DNA of 64,000 nt, from the NCBI GenBank assembly GCA_949775045.1, contig OX459110.1, positions 4,658,229 through 4,722,228 on the forward strand, given 5' to 3'. Source of the DNA: Metridium senile. Taxonomy: Eukaryota; Cnidaria; Anthozoa; Actiniaria; Metridiidae. This document shows, in pieces, positions 1 through 17,750 of this stretch; within the stretch, counting starts at the first letter, position 1; the number at the start of each line of letters is the position of its first letter. Under the pieces are notes generated by a model. It saw only the letters and a program-made list of their open reading frames with translations. It had not been told where the DNA came from and searched no databases. A program made the position numbers and the translations under genes.

Positions 1-3000
1 AACATGGATGGACACAATACAATACAAACATGGATGGACACGATACAGTACAAACATGGATGGACACAACACAATACAAACATGGATGGACACAATACAA
101 ACATGGTTGGACACGATACAATACAAACATGGATGGACACAATACAATACAAACATGGATGGACACAATGCAATACAAACATGGATGGACACAATACAGT
201 ACAAACATGGATGGACACAATACAGTACAAACATGGATGGACACAATACAAACATGGATGGACACGATACAATACAAACATGGATGGACACGATACAGTA
301 CAAACATGGATGGACACAACACAATACAAACATGGATGGACACAATACAATACAAACATGGTTGGACACGATACAATACAAACATGGATGGACACAACAC
401 AATACAAACATGGATGGACACAATACAAACATGGTTGGACACGATACAATACAAACATGGATGGACACGATACAATACAAACATGGATGGACACAATACA
501 ATACAAACATGGATGGACACAATACAATACAAACATGGATGGACACAATACAGTACAAACATGGATGGACACAACACAATACAAACATGGATGGACACAA
601 TACAAACATGGTTGGACACGATACAATACAAACATGGATGGACACGATACAATACAAACATGGATGGACACAATACAATACAAACATGGATGGACACAAT
701 ACAATACAAACATGGATGGACACAATACAGTACAAACATGGATGGACACAATACAATACAAACATGGATGGACACAACACAATACAAACATGGATGGACA
801 CAATACAAACATGGATGGACACAATACAATACAAACATGGATGGACACAACACAATACAAACATGGATGGACACAATACAAACATGGTTGGACACGATAC
901 AATACAAACATGGATGGACACGATACAATACAAACATGGATGGACACAATACAATACAAACATGGATGGACACAATACAATACAAACATGGATGGACACA
1001 ATACAGTACAAACATGGATGGACACAACACAATACAAACATGGATGGACACAATACAAACATGCTTGGACACGATACAATACAAACATGGATGGACACAA
1101 TACAGTACAAACATGGTTGAACACAATACAATACAAACATGGATGGACACGACACAATACAAACATGGATGGACACGATACAGTACAAACATGGATGGAC
1201 ACAACACAATACAAACATGGATGGACACAATACAATACAAACATGGTTGGACACGATACAATACAAACATGGATGGACACGATACAATACAAACATGGAT
1301 GGACACAATACAATACAAACATGGATGGACACAATACAGTACAAACATGGTTGAACACAATACAATACAAACATGGATGGACACAATACAATACAAACAT
1401 GGATGGACACGATACAGTACAAACATGGATGGACACAACACAATACAAACATGGATGGACACAATACAAACATGGTTGGACACGATACAATACAAACATG
1501 GATGGACACAATACAATACAAACATGGATGGACACAATACAATACAAACATGGATGGACACAATACAGTACAAACATGGATGGACACAATACAGTACAAA
1601 CATGGATGGACACAATACAAACATGGATGGACACGACACAATACAAACATGGATGGACACGATACAGTACAAACATGGATGGACACAACACAATACAAAC
1701 ATGGATGGACACAATACAATACAAACATGGTTGGACACAATACAATACAAACATGGATGGACACAATACAATACAAACATGGATGGACACGATACAATAC
1801 AAACATGGATGGACACAATACAGTACAAACATGGTTGAACACAATACAATACAAACATGGATGGACACAATACAATACAAACATGGATGGACACGATACA
1901 GTACAAACATGGATGGACACAACACAATACAAACATGGATGGACACAATACAAACATGGATGGACACAATACAATACAAACATGGTTGGACACAATACAA
2001 TACAAACATGGATGGACACAATACAATACAAACATGGATGGACACGATACAATACAAACATGGATGGACACAATACAGTACAAACATGGTTGAACACAAT
2101 ACAATACAAACATGGATGGACACAATACAATACAAACATGGATGGACACAACACAATACAAACATGGATGGACACAATACAAACATGGTTGGACACGATA
2201 CAATACAAACATGGATGGACACAATACAATACAAACATGGATGGACACAATACAATACAAACATGGATGGACACAATACAGTACAAACATGGATGGACAC
2301 AATACAGTACAAACATGGATGGACACAATACAAACATGGATGGACACGATACAATACAAACATGGATGGACACAATACAATACAAACATGGATGGACACA
2401 ACACAATACAAACATGGATGGACACAATACAATACAAACATGGTTGGACACAATACAATACAAACATGGATGGACACAATACAATACAAACATGGATGGA
2501 CACGATACAATACAAACATGGATGGACACAATACAGTACAAACATGGTTGAACACAATACAATACAAACATGGATGGACACAATACAATACAAACATGGA
2601 TGGACACGATACAGTACAAACATGGATGGACACAACACAATACAAACATGGATGGACACAATACAAACATGGATGGACACAATACAATACAAACATGGTT
2701 GGACACAATACAATACAAACATGGATGGACACAATACAATACAAACATGGATGGACACGATACAATACAAACATGGATGGACACAATACAGTACAAACAT
2801 GGTTGAACACAATACAATACAAACATGGATGGACACAATACAATACAAACATGGATGGACACGATACAGTACAAACATGGATGGACACAACACAATACAA
2901 ACATGGATGGACACAATACAAACATGGTTGGACACGATACAATACAAACATGGATGGACACAATACAATACAAACATGGATGGACACAATACAATACAAA

Positions 3001-3356
3001 CATGGATGGACACAATACAGTACAAACATGGATGGACACAATACAGTACAAACATGGATGGACACAATACAAACATGGATGGACACGATACAATACAAAC
3101 ATGGATGGACACGATACAGTACAAACATGGATGGACACAACACAATACAAACATGGATGGACACAATACAATACAAACATGGTTGGACACAATACAGTAC
3201 AAACATGGATGGACACAACACAATACAAACATGGATGGACACAATACAAACATGGTTGGACACGATACAATACAAACATGGATGGACACGATACAATACA
3301 AACATGGATGGACACAATACAGTACAAACATGGATGGACACAACACAATACAAACA

Positions 3357-4158
3357 TGGATGGACACAATACAAACATGGTTGGACACGATACAATACAA
3401 ACATGGATGGACACGATACAATACAAACATGGATGGACACAATACAATACAAACATGGATGGACACAATACAATACAAACATGGATGGACACAATACAGT
3501 ACAAACATGGATGGTCACAATACAATACAAACATGGATGGACACAACACAATACAAACATGGATGGACACAATACAAACATGGATGGACACAATACAATA
3601 CAAACATGGATGGACACAACACAATACAAACATGGATGGACACAATACAAACATGGTTGGACACGATACAATACAAACATGGATGGACACGATACAATAC
3701 AAACATGGATGGACACAATACAATACAAACATGGATGGACACAATACAATACAAACATGGATGGACACAATACAAACATGGTTGGACACGATACAATACA
3801 AACATGGATGGACACGATACAATACAAACATGGATGGACACAATACAATACAAACATGGATGGACACAATACAATACAAACATGGATGGACACAATACAG
3901 TACAAACATGGATGGTCACAATACAATACAAACATGGATGGACACAACACAATACAAACATGGATGGACACAATACAAACATGGATGGACACAATACAAT
4001 ACAAACATGGATGGACACAACACAATACAAACATGGATGGACACAATACAAACATGGTTGGACACGATACAATACAAACATGGATGGACACGATACAATA
4101 CAAACATGGATGGACACAATACAATACAAACATGGATGGACACAATACAATACAAACA
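3357..4158 (+). repeat. 401-bp tandem duplication
   Basis: Two abutting copies, about 3357-3757 and 3758-4158 (edges good to one unit). Both carry the rare head ATGGTCAC, with T at 3515 and 3916, exactly 401 bp apart. The length matches 13 long plus 3 short units. The rare change also puts a TGA on the minus strand in each copy. Confidence 0.8.
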
Positions 4159-5620
4159 TGGATGGACACAATACAGTACAAACATGGATGGACACAACAC
4201 AATACAAATATGGATGGACACAATACAAACATGCTTGAACACGATACAATACAAACATGGATGGACACGATACAATACAAACATGGATGGACACAATACA
4301 ATACAAACATGGATGGACACGATACAATACAAACATGGATGGACACAATACAAACATGGTTGGACACGATACAATACAAACATGGATGGACACAACACAA
4401 TACAAACATGGATGGACACAATACAAACATGGTTGGACACGATACAATACAAACATGGATGGACACGATACAATACAAACATGGATGGACACAATACAAT
4501 ACAAACATGGATGGACACAATACAATACAAACATGGATGGACACAATACAGTACAAACATGGATGGACACAATACAGTACAAACATGGATGGACACAATA
4601 CAAACATGGATGGACACGATACAATACAAACATAGATGGACACGATACAGTACAAACATGGATGGACACAACACAATACAAACATGGATGGACTCAATAC
4701 AATACAAACATGGTTGGACACGATACAATACAAACATGGATGGACACAACACAATACAAACATGGATGGACACAATACAAACATGGTTGGACACGATACA
4801 ATACAAACATGGATGGACACGATACAATACAAACATGGATGGACACAATACAATACAAACATGGATGGACACAATACAATACAAACATGGATGGACACAA
4901 TACAGTACAAACATGGATGGACACAACACAATACAAACATGGTTGGACACGATACAATACAAACATGGATGGACACGATACAATACAAACATGGATGGAC
5001 ACAATACAATACAAACATGGATGGACACAATACAATACAAACATGGATGGACACAATACAGTACAAACATGGATGGACACAATACAATACAAACATGGAT
5101 GGACACAACACAATACAAACATGGATGGACACAATACAAACATGGATGGACACAATACAATACAAACATGGATGGACACAACACAATACAAACATGGATG
5201 GACACAATACAAACATGGTTGGACACGATACAATACAAACATGGATGGACACGATACAATACAAACATGGATGGACACAATACAATACAAACATGGATGG
5301 ACACAATACAGTACAAACATGGTTGAACACAATACAATACAAACATGGATGGTCACAATAAAATACAAACATGGATGGACACGATACAGTACAAACATGG
5401 ATGGACACAACACAATACCAACATGGAAGGACACAATACAAACATGGTTGGACACGATACAATACAAACATGGATGGACACAATACAATACAAACATGGA
5501 TGGACACAATACAATACAAACATGGATGGACACAATACAGTACAAACATGGATGGACACAATACAGTACAAACATGGATGGACACAATACAAACATGGAT
5601 GGACACGACACAATACAAAC

Positions 5621-5645
5621 ATGGATGGACACGATATGTACAAAC
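5621..5645 (+). repeat. Aberrant 25-bp unit
   Basis: This L5-type unit reads ACACGATATGTACAAAC where ACACGATACAGTACAAAC is expected, so CA is replaced by T and the unit is 25 bp. It is the only unit I noticed whose length is neither 26 nor 21 bp. A second nearby irregularity, ATGGATTGAC at about 5675, makes a plus-strand TGA. Confidence 0.85.
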
Positions 5646-8600
5646 ATGGATGGACACAACACAATACAAACATGGATTGACACAATACAATACAAACATG
5701 GTTGGACACAATACAATACAAACATGGATGGACACAATACAATACAAACATGGATGGACACGATACAATACAAACATGGTTGGACACAATACAGTACAAA
5801 CATGGTTGAACACAATACAATACAAACATGGATGGACACAATACAATACAAACATGGATGGACACGATACAGTACAAACATGGATGGACACAACACAATA
5901 CAAACATGGATGGACACGATACAATACAAACATGGATGGACACAATACAGTACAAACATGGTTGAACACAATACAATACAAACATGGATGGACACAATAC
6001 AATACAAACATGGATGGACACGATACAGTACAAACATGGATGGACACAACACAATACAAACATGGATGGACACAATACAAACATGGTTGGACACGATACA
6101 ATACAAACATGGATGGACACAATACAATACAAACATGGATGGACACAATACAATACAAACATGGATGGACACAATACAGTACAAACATGGATGGACACAA
6201 TACAGTACAAACATGGATGGACACAATACAAACATGGATGGACACGATACAATACAAACATGGATGGACACGATACAGTACAAACATGGATGGACACAAC
6301 ACAATACAAACATGGATGGACACAATACAATACAAACATGGTTGGACACGATACAATACAAACATGGATGGACACAACACAATACAAACATGGATGGACA
6401 CAATACAAACATGGTTGGACACGATACAATACAAACATGGATGGACACGATACAATACAAACATGGATGGACACAATACAATACAAACATGGATGGACAC
6501 AATACAATACAAACATGGATGGACACAATACAGTACAAACATGGATGGACACAACACAATACAAACATGGATGGACACAATACAAACATGGTTGGACACG
6601 ATACAATACAAACATGGATGGACACGATACAATACAAACATGGATGGACACAATACAATACAAACATGGATGGACACAATACAATACAAACATGGATGGA
6701 CACGATACAGTACAAACATGGATGGACACAACACAATACAAACATGGATGGACACAATACAAACATGGATGGACACAATACAATACAAACATGGTTGGAC
6801 ACAATACAATACAAACATGGATGGACACAATACAATACAAGCATGGATGGACACGATACAATACAAACATGGATGGACACAATACAGTACAAACATGGTT
6901 GAACACAATACAATACAAACATGGATGGACACAATACAATACAAACATGGATGGACACGATACAGTACAAACATGGATGGACACAACACAATACAAACAT
7001 GGATGGACACAATACAAACATGGTTGGACACGATACAATACAAACATGGATGGACACAATACAATACAAACATGGATGGACACAATACAATACAAACATG
7101 GATGGACACAATACAGTACAAACATGGATGGACACAATACAGTACAAACATGGATGGACACAATACAAACATGGATGGACACGATACAATACAAACATGG
7201 ATGGACACGATACAGTACAAACATGGATGGACACAACACAATACAAACATGGATGGACACAATACAATACAAACATGGTTGGACACGATACAATACAAAC
7301 ATGGATGGACACAACACAATACAAACATGGATGGACACAATACAAACATGGTTGGACACGATACAATACAAACATGGATGGACACGATACAATACAAACA
7401 TGGATGGACACAATACAATACAAACATAGATGGACACAATACAATACAAACATGGATGGACACAATACAGTACAAACATGGATGGACACAACACAATACA
7501 AACATGGATGGACACAATACAAACATGGTTGGACACGATACAATACAAACATGGATGGACACGATACAATACAAACATGGATGGACACAATACAATACAA
7601 ACATGGATGGACACAATACAATACAAACATGGATGGACACAATACAGTACAAACATGGATGGACACAATACAATACAAACATGGATGGACACAACACAAT
7701 ACAAACATGGATGGACACAATACAAACATGGATGGACACAATACAATACAAACATGGATGGACACAACACAATACAAACATGGATGGACACAATACAAAC
7801 ATGGTTGGACACGATACAATACAAACATGGATGGACACGATACAATACAAACATGGATGGACACAATACAATACAAACATGGATGGACACAATACAATAC
7901 AAACATGGATGGACACAATACAGTACAAACATGGATGGACACAACACAATACAAACATGGATGGACACAATACAAACATGCTTGGACACGATACAATACA
8001 AACATGGATGGACACGATACAATACAAACATGGATGGACACAATACAATACAAACATGGATGGACACGATACAATACAAACATGGATGGACACAATACAA
8101 ACATGGATGGACACAATACAATACAAACATGGATGGACACAATACAGTACAAACATGGATGGACACAATACAGTACAAACATGGATGGACACAATACAAA
8201 CATGGATGGACACGACACAATACAAACATGGATGGACACGATACAGTACAAACATGGATGGACACAACACAATACAAACATGGATGGACACAATACAATA
8301 CAAACATGGTTGGACACAATACAATACAAACATGGATGGACACAATACAATACAAACATGGATGGACACGATACAATACAAACATGGATGGACACAATAC
8401 AGTACAAACATGGTTGAACACAATACAATACAAACATGGATGGACACAATACAATACAAACATGGATGGACACAATACAGTACAAACATGGATGGACACA
8501 ACACAATACAAACATGGATGGACACAATACAAACATGGATGGACACAATACAATACAAACATGGTTGGACACAATACAATACAAACATGGATGGACACAA

Positions 8601-8672
8601 TACAATACAAACATGGATGGACACGATACAATACAAACATGGATGGACACAATACAGTACAAACATGGTTGA

Positions 8673-9411
8673 ACACAATACAATACAAACATGGATGGAC
8701 ACAATACAATACAAACATGGATGGACACGATACAGTACAAACATGGATGGACACAACACAATACAAACATGGATGGACACAATACAAACATGGTTGGACA
8801 CGATACAATACAAACATGGATGGACACAATACAATACAAACATGGATGGACACAATACAATACAAACATGGATGGACACAATACAGTACAAACATGGATG
8901 GACACAATACAGTACAAACATGGATGGACACAATACAAACATGGATGGACACGATACAATACAAACATGGATGGACACGATACAGTACAAACATGGATGG
9001 ACACAACACAATACAAACATGGATGGACACAATACAGTACAAACATGGATGGACACAATACAATACAAACATGGATGGACACAACACAATACAAACATGG
9101 ATGGACACAATACAATACAAACATGGATGGACACAATACAGTACAAACATGGATGGACACAATACAGTACAAACATGGATGGACACAATACAAACATGGA
9201 TGGACACGACACAATACAAACATGGATGGACACGATACAGTACAAACATGGATGGACACAACACAATACAAACATGGATGGACACAATACAATACAAACA
9301 TGGTTGGACACAATACAATACAAACATGGATGGACACAATACAATACAAACATGGATGGACACGATACAATACAAACATGGATGGACACAATACAGTACA
9401 AACATGGTTGA
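8673..9411 (+). repeat. Alpha module, copy 1
   Basis: A 739-bp module lying directly after a beta module (8418-8672), so the pair forms a complete 994-bp repeat. It is followed by a beta-like start in which the tL1 position carries GTTGAAC instead of GTTGGAC, giving an extra n-type unit at about 9560. This is the first exact-length alpha in the window. The sequence upstream of 8.4 kb has similar unit strings, but with different deletions. Confidence 0.87.
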
Positions 9412-10244
9412 ACACAATACAATACAAACATGGATGGACACAATACAATACAAACATGGATGGACACGATACAGTACAAACATGGATGGACACAACACAA
9501 TACAAACATGGATGGACACAATACAAACATGGATGGACACAATACAATACAAACATGGTTGAACACAATACAATACAAACATGGATGGACACAATACAAT
9601 ACAAACATGGATGGACACGATACAATACAAACATGGATGGACACAATACAAACATGGTTGGACACGATACAATACAAACATGGATGGACACGATACAATA
9701 CAAACATGGATGGACACAATACAATACAAACATGGATGGACACAATACAATACAAACATGGATGGACACAATACAGTACAAACATGGATGGACACAATAC
9801 AATACAAACATGGATGGACACAACACAATACAAACATGGATGGACACAATACAAACATGGATGGACACAATACAAACATGGTTGGACACGATACAATACA
9901 AACATGGATGGACACGATACAATACAAACATGGATGGACACAATACAATACAAACATGGATGGACACAACACAATACAAACATGGATGGACACAATACAA
10001 ACATGGTTGGACACGATACAATACAAACATGGATGGACACGATACAATACAAACATGGATGGACACAATACAATACAAACATGGATGGACACAATACAAT
10101 ACAAACATGGATGGACACAATACAGTACAAACATGGATGGACACAACACAATACAAACATGGATGGACACAATACAAACATGGTTGGACACGATACAATA
10201 CAAACATGGATGGACACGATACAATACAAACATGGATGGACACA

Positions 10245-13200
10245 ATACAATACAAACATGGATGGACACAATACAATACAAACATGGATGGACACGATAC
10301 AGTACAAACATGGATGGACACAACACAATACAAACATGGATGGACACAATACAAACATGGATGGACACAATACAATACAAACATGGTTGGACACAATACA
10401 ATACAAACATGGATGGACACAATACAATACAAGCATGGATGGACACGATACAATACAAACATGGATGGACACAATACAGTACAAACATGGTTGAACACAA
10501 TACAATACAAACATGGATGGACACAATACAATACAAACATGGATGGACACGATACAGTACAAACATGGATGGACACAACACAATACAAACATGGATGGAC
10601 ACAATACAAACATGGTTGGACACGATACAATACAAACATGGATGGACACGATACAATACAAACATGGATGGACACAATACAATACAAACATGGATGGACA
10701 CAATACAATACAAACATGGATGGACACAATACAGTACAAACATGGATGGACACAACACAATACAAACATGGATGGACACAATACAATACAAACATGGATG
10801 GACACAATACAATACAAACATGGATGGACACAATACAGTACAAACATGGATGGACACAATACAATACAAACATGGATGGACACAACACAATACAAACATG
10901 GATGGACACAATACAAACATGGATGGACACAATACAATACAAACATGGATGGACACAACACAATACAAACATGGATGGACACAATACAAACATGGTTGGA
11001 CACGATACAATACAAACATGGATGGACACGATACAATACAAACATGGATGGACACAATACAATACAAACATGGATGGACACAATACAATACAAACATGGA
11101 TGGACACAATACAGTACAAACATGGATGGACACAACACAATACAAACATGGATGGACACAATACAAACATGCTTGGACACGATACAATACAAACATGGAT
11201 GGACACGATACAATACAAACATGGATGGACACAATACAATACAAACATGGATGGACACGATACAATACAAACATGGATGGACACAATACAAACATGGATG
11301 GACACAATACAATACAAACATGGATGGACACAATACAGTACAAACATGGATGGACACAATACAGTACAAACATGGATGGACACAATACAAACATGGATGG
11401 ACACGACACAATACAAACATGGATGGACACGATACAGTACAAACATGGATGGACACAACACAATACAAACATGGATGGACACAATACAATACAAACATGG
11501 TTGGACACAATACAATACAAACATGGATGGACACAATACAATACAAACATGGATGGACACGATACAATACAAACATGGATGGACACAATACAGTACAAAC
11601 ATGGTTGAACACAATACAATACAAACATGGATGGACACAATACAATACAAACATGGATGGACACAATACAGTACAAACATGGATGGACACAACACAATAC
11701 AAACATGGATGGACACAATACAAACATGGATGGACACAATACAATACAAACATGGTTGGACACAATACAATACAAACATGGATGGACACAATACAATACA
11801 AACATGGATGGACACGATACAATACAAACATGGATGGACACAATACAGTACAAACATGGTTGAACACAATACAATACAAACATGGATGGACACAATACAA
11901 TACAAACATGGATGGACACGATACAGTACAAACATGGATGGACACAACACAATACAAACATGGATGGACACAATACAAACATGGTTGGACACGATACAAT
12001 ACAAACATGGATGGACACAATACAATACAAACATGGATGGACACAATACAATACAAACATGGATGGACACAATACAGTACAAACATGGATGGACACAATA
12101 CAGTACAAACATGGATGGACACAATACAAACATGGATGGACACAATACAATACAAACATGGATGGACACAATACAATACAAACATGGATGGACACGATAC
12201 AGTACAAACATGGATGGACACAACACAATACAAACATGGATGGACACAATACAAACATGGATGGACACAATACAATACAAACATGGTTGGACACAATACA
12301 ATACAAACATGGATGGACACAATACAATACAAGCATGGATGGACACGATACAATACAAACATGGATGGACACAATACAGTACAAACATGGTTGAACACAA
12401 TACAATACAAACATGGATGGACACAATACAATACAAACATGGATGGACACGATACAGTACAAACATGGATGGACACAACACAATACAAACATGGATGGAC
12501 ACAATACAAACATGGTTGGACACGATACAATACAAACATGGATGGACACGATACAATACAAACATGGATGGACACAATACAATACAAACATGGATGGACA
12601 CAATACAATACAAACATGGATGGACACAATACAGTACAAACATGGATGGACACAACACAATACAAACATGGATGGACACAATACAATACAAACATGGATG
12701 GACACAATACAATACAAACATGGATGGACACAATACAGTACAAACATGGATGGACACAATACAATACAAACATGGATGGACACAACACAATACAAACATG
12801 GATGGACACAATACAAACATGGATGGACACAATACAATACAAACATGGATGGACACAACACAATACAAACATGGATGGACACAATACAAACATGGTTGGA
12901 CACGATACAATACAAACATGGATGGACACGATACAATACAAACATGGATGGACACAATACAATACAAACATGGATGGACACAATACAATACAAACATGGA
13001 TGGACACAATACAGTACAAACATGGATGGACACAACACAATACAAACATGGATGGACACAATACAAACATGCTTGGACACGATACAATACAAACATGGAT
13101 GGACACGATACAATACAAACATGGATGGACACAATACAATACAAACATGGATGGACACGATACAATACAAACATGGATGGACACAATACAAACATGGATG

Positions 13201-14040
13201 GACACAATACAATACAAACATGGATGGACACAATACAGTACAAACATGGATGGACACAATACAGTACAAACATGGATGGACACAATACAAACATGGATGG
13301 ACACGACACAATACAAACATGGATGGACACGATACAGTACAAACATGGATGGACACAACACAATACAAACATGGATGGACACAATACAATACAAACATGG
13401 TTGGACACAATACAATACAAACATGGATGGACACAATACAATACAAACATGGATGGACACGATACAATACAAACATGGATGGACACAATACAGTACAAAC
13501 ATGGTTGAACACAATACAATACAAACATGGATGGACACAATACAATACAAACATGGATGGACACAATACAGTACAAACATGGATGGACACAACACAATAC
13601 AAACATGGATGGACACAATACAAACATGGATGGACACAATACAATACAAACATGGTTGGACACAATACAATACAAACATGGATGGACACAATACAATACA
13701 AACATGGATGGACACGATACAATACAAACATGGATGGACACAATACAGTACAAACATGGTTGAACACAATACAATACAAACATGGATGGACACAATACAA
13801 TACAAACATGGATGGACACGATACAGTACAAACATGGATGGACACAACACAATACAAACATGGATGGACACAATACAAACATGGTTGGACACGATACAAT
13901 ACAAACATGGATGGACACAATACAATACAAACATGGATGGACACAATACAATACAAACATGGATGGACACAATACAGTACAAACATGGATGGACACAATA
14001 CAGTACAAACATGGATGGACACAATACAAACATGGATGGA
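10245..14040 (+). repeat. 1900-bp tandem duplication
   Basis: Two abutting copies, about 10245-12144 and 12145-14040. AAGCATGG at 10432 recurs at 12332. The n-type unit ends at 10494, 11608 and 11863 recur at 12394, 13508 and 13763. All are 1900 bp apart. AAGCATGG is also present at 6840 at the same distance (61 bp) from its next n-type end, so a related ancestral block lies 3592 bp upstream. The second copy is itself overlapped by the 3248-bp duplication. Confidence 0.85.
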
Positions 14041-14502
14041 CACGATACAATACAAACATGGATGGACACGATACAGTACAAACATGGATGGACACAACAC
14101 AATACAAACATGGATGGACACAATACAGTACAAACATGGATGGACACAATACAATACAAACATGGATGGACACAACACAATACAAACATGGATGGACACA
14201 ATACAATACAAACATGGATGGACACAATACAGTACAAACATGGATGGACACAATACAGTACAAACATGGATGGACACAATACAAACATGGATGGACACGA
14301 CACAATACAAACATGGATGGACACGATACAGTACAAACATGGATGGACACAACACAATACAAACATGGATGGACACAATACAATACAAACATGGTTGGAC
14401 ACAATACAATACAAACATGGATGGACACAATACAATACAAACATGGATGGACACGATACAATACAAACATGGATGGACACAATACAGTACAAACATGGTT
14501 GA
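13764..14502 (+). repeat. Alpha module, copy 2
   Basis: A 739-bp module preceded by beta (13509-13763). The unit right after it has AATGCAAT (G at 14536), a private change that recurs exactly 3248 bp later at 17784. The module therefore belongs to the first copy of the 3248-bp duplication. Confidence 0.87.
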
Positions 14503-17011
14503 ACACAATACAATACAAACATGGATGGACACAATGCAATACAAACATGGATGGACACGATACAGTACAAACATGGATGGACACAACACAATACAAACAT
14601 GGATGGACACAATACAAACATGGATGGACACAATACAATACAAACATGGTTGGACACAATACAATACAAACATGGATGGACACAATACAATACAAACATG
14701 GATGGACACGATACAATACAAACATGGATGGACACAATACAAACATGGTTGGACACGATACAATACAAACATGGATGGACACGATACAATACAAACATGG
14801 ATGGACACAATACAATACAAACATGGATGGACACAATACAATACAAACATGGATGGACACAATACAGTACAAACATGGATGGACACAATACAATACAAAC
14901 ATGGATGGACACAACACAATACAAACATGGATGGACACAATACAAACATGGATGGACACAATACAATACAAACATGGATGGACACAACACAATACAAACA
15001 TGGATGGACACAATACAAACATGGTTGGACACAATACAATACAAACATGGATGGACACGATACAATACAAACATGGATGGACACAACACAATACAAACAT
15101 GGATGGACACAATACAGTACAAACATGGTTGAACACAATACAATACAAACATGGATGGACACAATACAATACAAACATGGATGGACACGATACAATACAA
15201 ACATGGATGGACACAACACAATACAAACATGGATGGACACAATACAAACATGCTTGGACACGATACAATACAAACATGGATGGACACAATACAATACAAA
15301 CATGGATGGACACAATACAATACAAACATGGATGGACACAATACAGTACAAACATGGATGGACACAATACAGTACAAACATGGATGGACACAATACAAAC
15401 ATGGATGGACACGACACAATACAAACATGGATGGACACGATACAGTACAAACATGGATGGACACAACACAATACAAACATGGATGGACACAATACAATAC
15501 AAACATGGTTGGACACAATACAATACAAACATGGATGGACACAATACAATACAAACATGGTTGGACACGATACAATACAAACATGGATGGACACAATACA
15601 GTACAAACATGGTTGAACACAATACAATACAAACATGGATGGACACAATACAATACAAACATGGATGGACACAATACAGTACAAACATGGATGGACACAA
15701 CACAATACAAACATGGATGGACACAATACAAACATGGATGGACACAATACAATACAAACATGGTTGGACACAATACAATACAAACATGGATGGACACAAT
15801 ACAATACAAACATGGATGGACACGATACAATACAAACATGGATGGACACAATACAGTACAAACATGGTTGAACACAATACAATACAAACATGGATGGACA
15901 CAATACAATACAAACATGGATGGACACGATACAGTACAAACATGGATGGACACAACACAATACAAACATGGATGGACACAATACAAACATGGTTGGACAC
16001 GATACAATACAAACATGGATGGACACAATACAATACAAACATGGATGGACACAATACAATACAAACATGGATGGACACAATACAGTACAAACATGGATGG
16101 ACACAATACAGTACAAACATGGATGGACACAATACAAACATGGATGGACACGATACAATACAAACATGGATGGACACGATACAGTACAAACATGGATGGA
16201 CACAATACAATACAAACATGGATGGACACAATACAATACAAACATGGATGGACACAATACAGTACAAACATGGATGGACACAACACAATACAAACATGGA
16301 TGGACACAATACAAACATGCTTGGACACGATACAATACAAACATGGATGGACACGATACAATACAAACATGGATGGACACAATACAATACAAACATGGAT
16401 GGACACGATACAATACAAACATGGATGGACACAATACAAACATGGATGGACACAATACAATACAAACATGGATGGACACAATACAGTACAAACATGGATG
16501 GACACAATACAGTACAAACATGGATGGACACAATACAAACATGGATGGACACGACACAATACAAACATGGATGGACACGATACAGTACAAACATGGATGG
16601 ACACAACACAATACAAACATGGATGGACACAATACAATACAAACATGGTTGGACACAATACAATACAAACATGGATGGACACAATACAATACAAACATGG
16701 ATGGACACGATACAATACAAACATGGATGGACACAATACAGTACAAACATGGTTGAACACAATACAATACAAACATGGATGGACACAATACAATACAAAC
16801 ATGGATGGACACAATACAGTACAAACATGGATGGACACAACACAATACAAACATGGATGGACACAATACAAACATGGATGGACACAATACAATACAAACA
16901 TGGTTGGACACAATACAATACAAACATGGATGGACACAATACAATACAAACATGGATGGACACGATACAATACAAACATGGATGGACACAATACAGTACA
17001 AACATGGTTGA

Positions 17012-17750
17012 ACACAATACAATACAAACATGGATGGACACAATACAATACAAACATGGATGGACACGATACAGTACAAACATGGATGGACACAACACAT
17101 TACAAACATGGATGGACACAATACAAACATGGTTGGACACGATACAATACAAACATGGATGGACACAATACAATACAAACATGGATGGACACAATACAAT
17201 ACAAACATGGATGGACACAATACAGTACAAACATGGATGGACACAATACAGTACAAACATGGATGGACACAATACAAACATGGATGGACACGATACAATA
17301 CAAACATGGATGGACACGATACAGTACAAACATGGATGGACACAACACAATACAAACATGGATGGACACAATACAGTACAAACATGGATGGACACAATAC
17401 AATACAAACATGGATGGACACAACACAATACAAACATGGATGGACACAATACAATACAAACATGGATGGACACAATACAGTACAAACATGGATGGACACA
17501 ATACAGTACAAACATGGATGGACACAATACAAACATGGATGGACACGACACAATACAAACATGGATGGACACGATACAGTACAAACATGGATGGACACAA
17601 CACAATACAAACATGGATGGACACAATACAATACAAACATGGTTGGACACAATACAATACAAACATGGATGGACACAATACAATACAAACATGGATGGAC
17701 ACGATACAATACAAACATGGATGGACACAATACAGTACAAACATGGTTGA
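17012..17750 (+). repeat. Alpha module, copy 3
   Basis: A 739-bp module, the 3248-bp duplicate of the copy ending at 14502. Its L3 unit at about 17099 reads ACACATTAC instead of ACACAATAC. The earlier copy lacks this change, so it arose after the duplication or was removed there by conversion. It creates a TAA on the minus strand, which ends one of the long minus-strand open frames. Confidence 0.87.

Noticed and set aside
1354..2806. 713-bp tandem duplication (ends 1838/2551 and 2093/2806)
   Set aside because: The spacing matches only because both intervals contain a beta module. The strings before the modules differ by one unit in length and in several unit types, so exact duplication is not supported.
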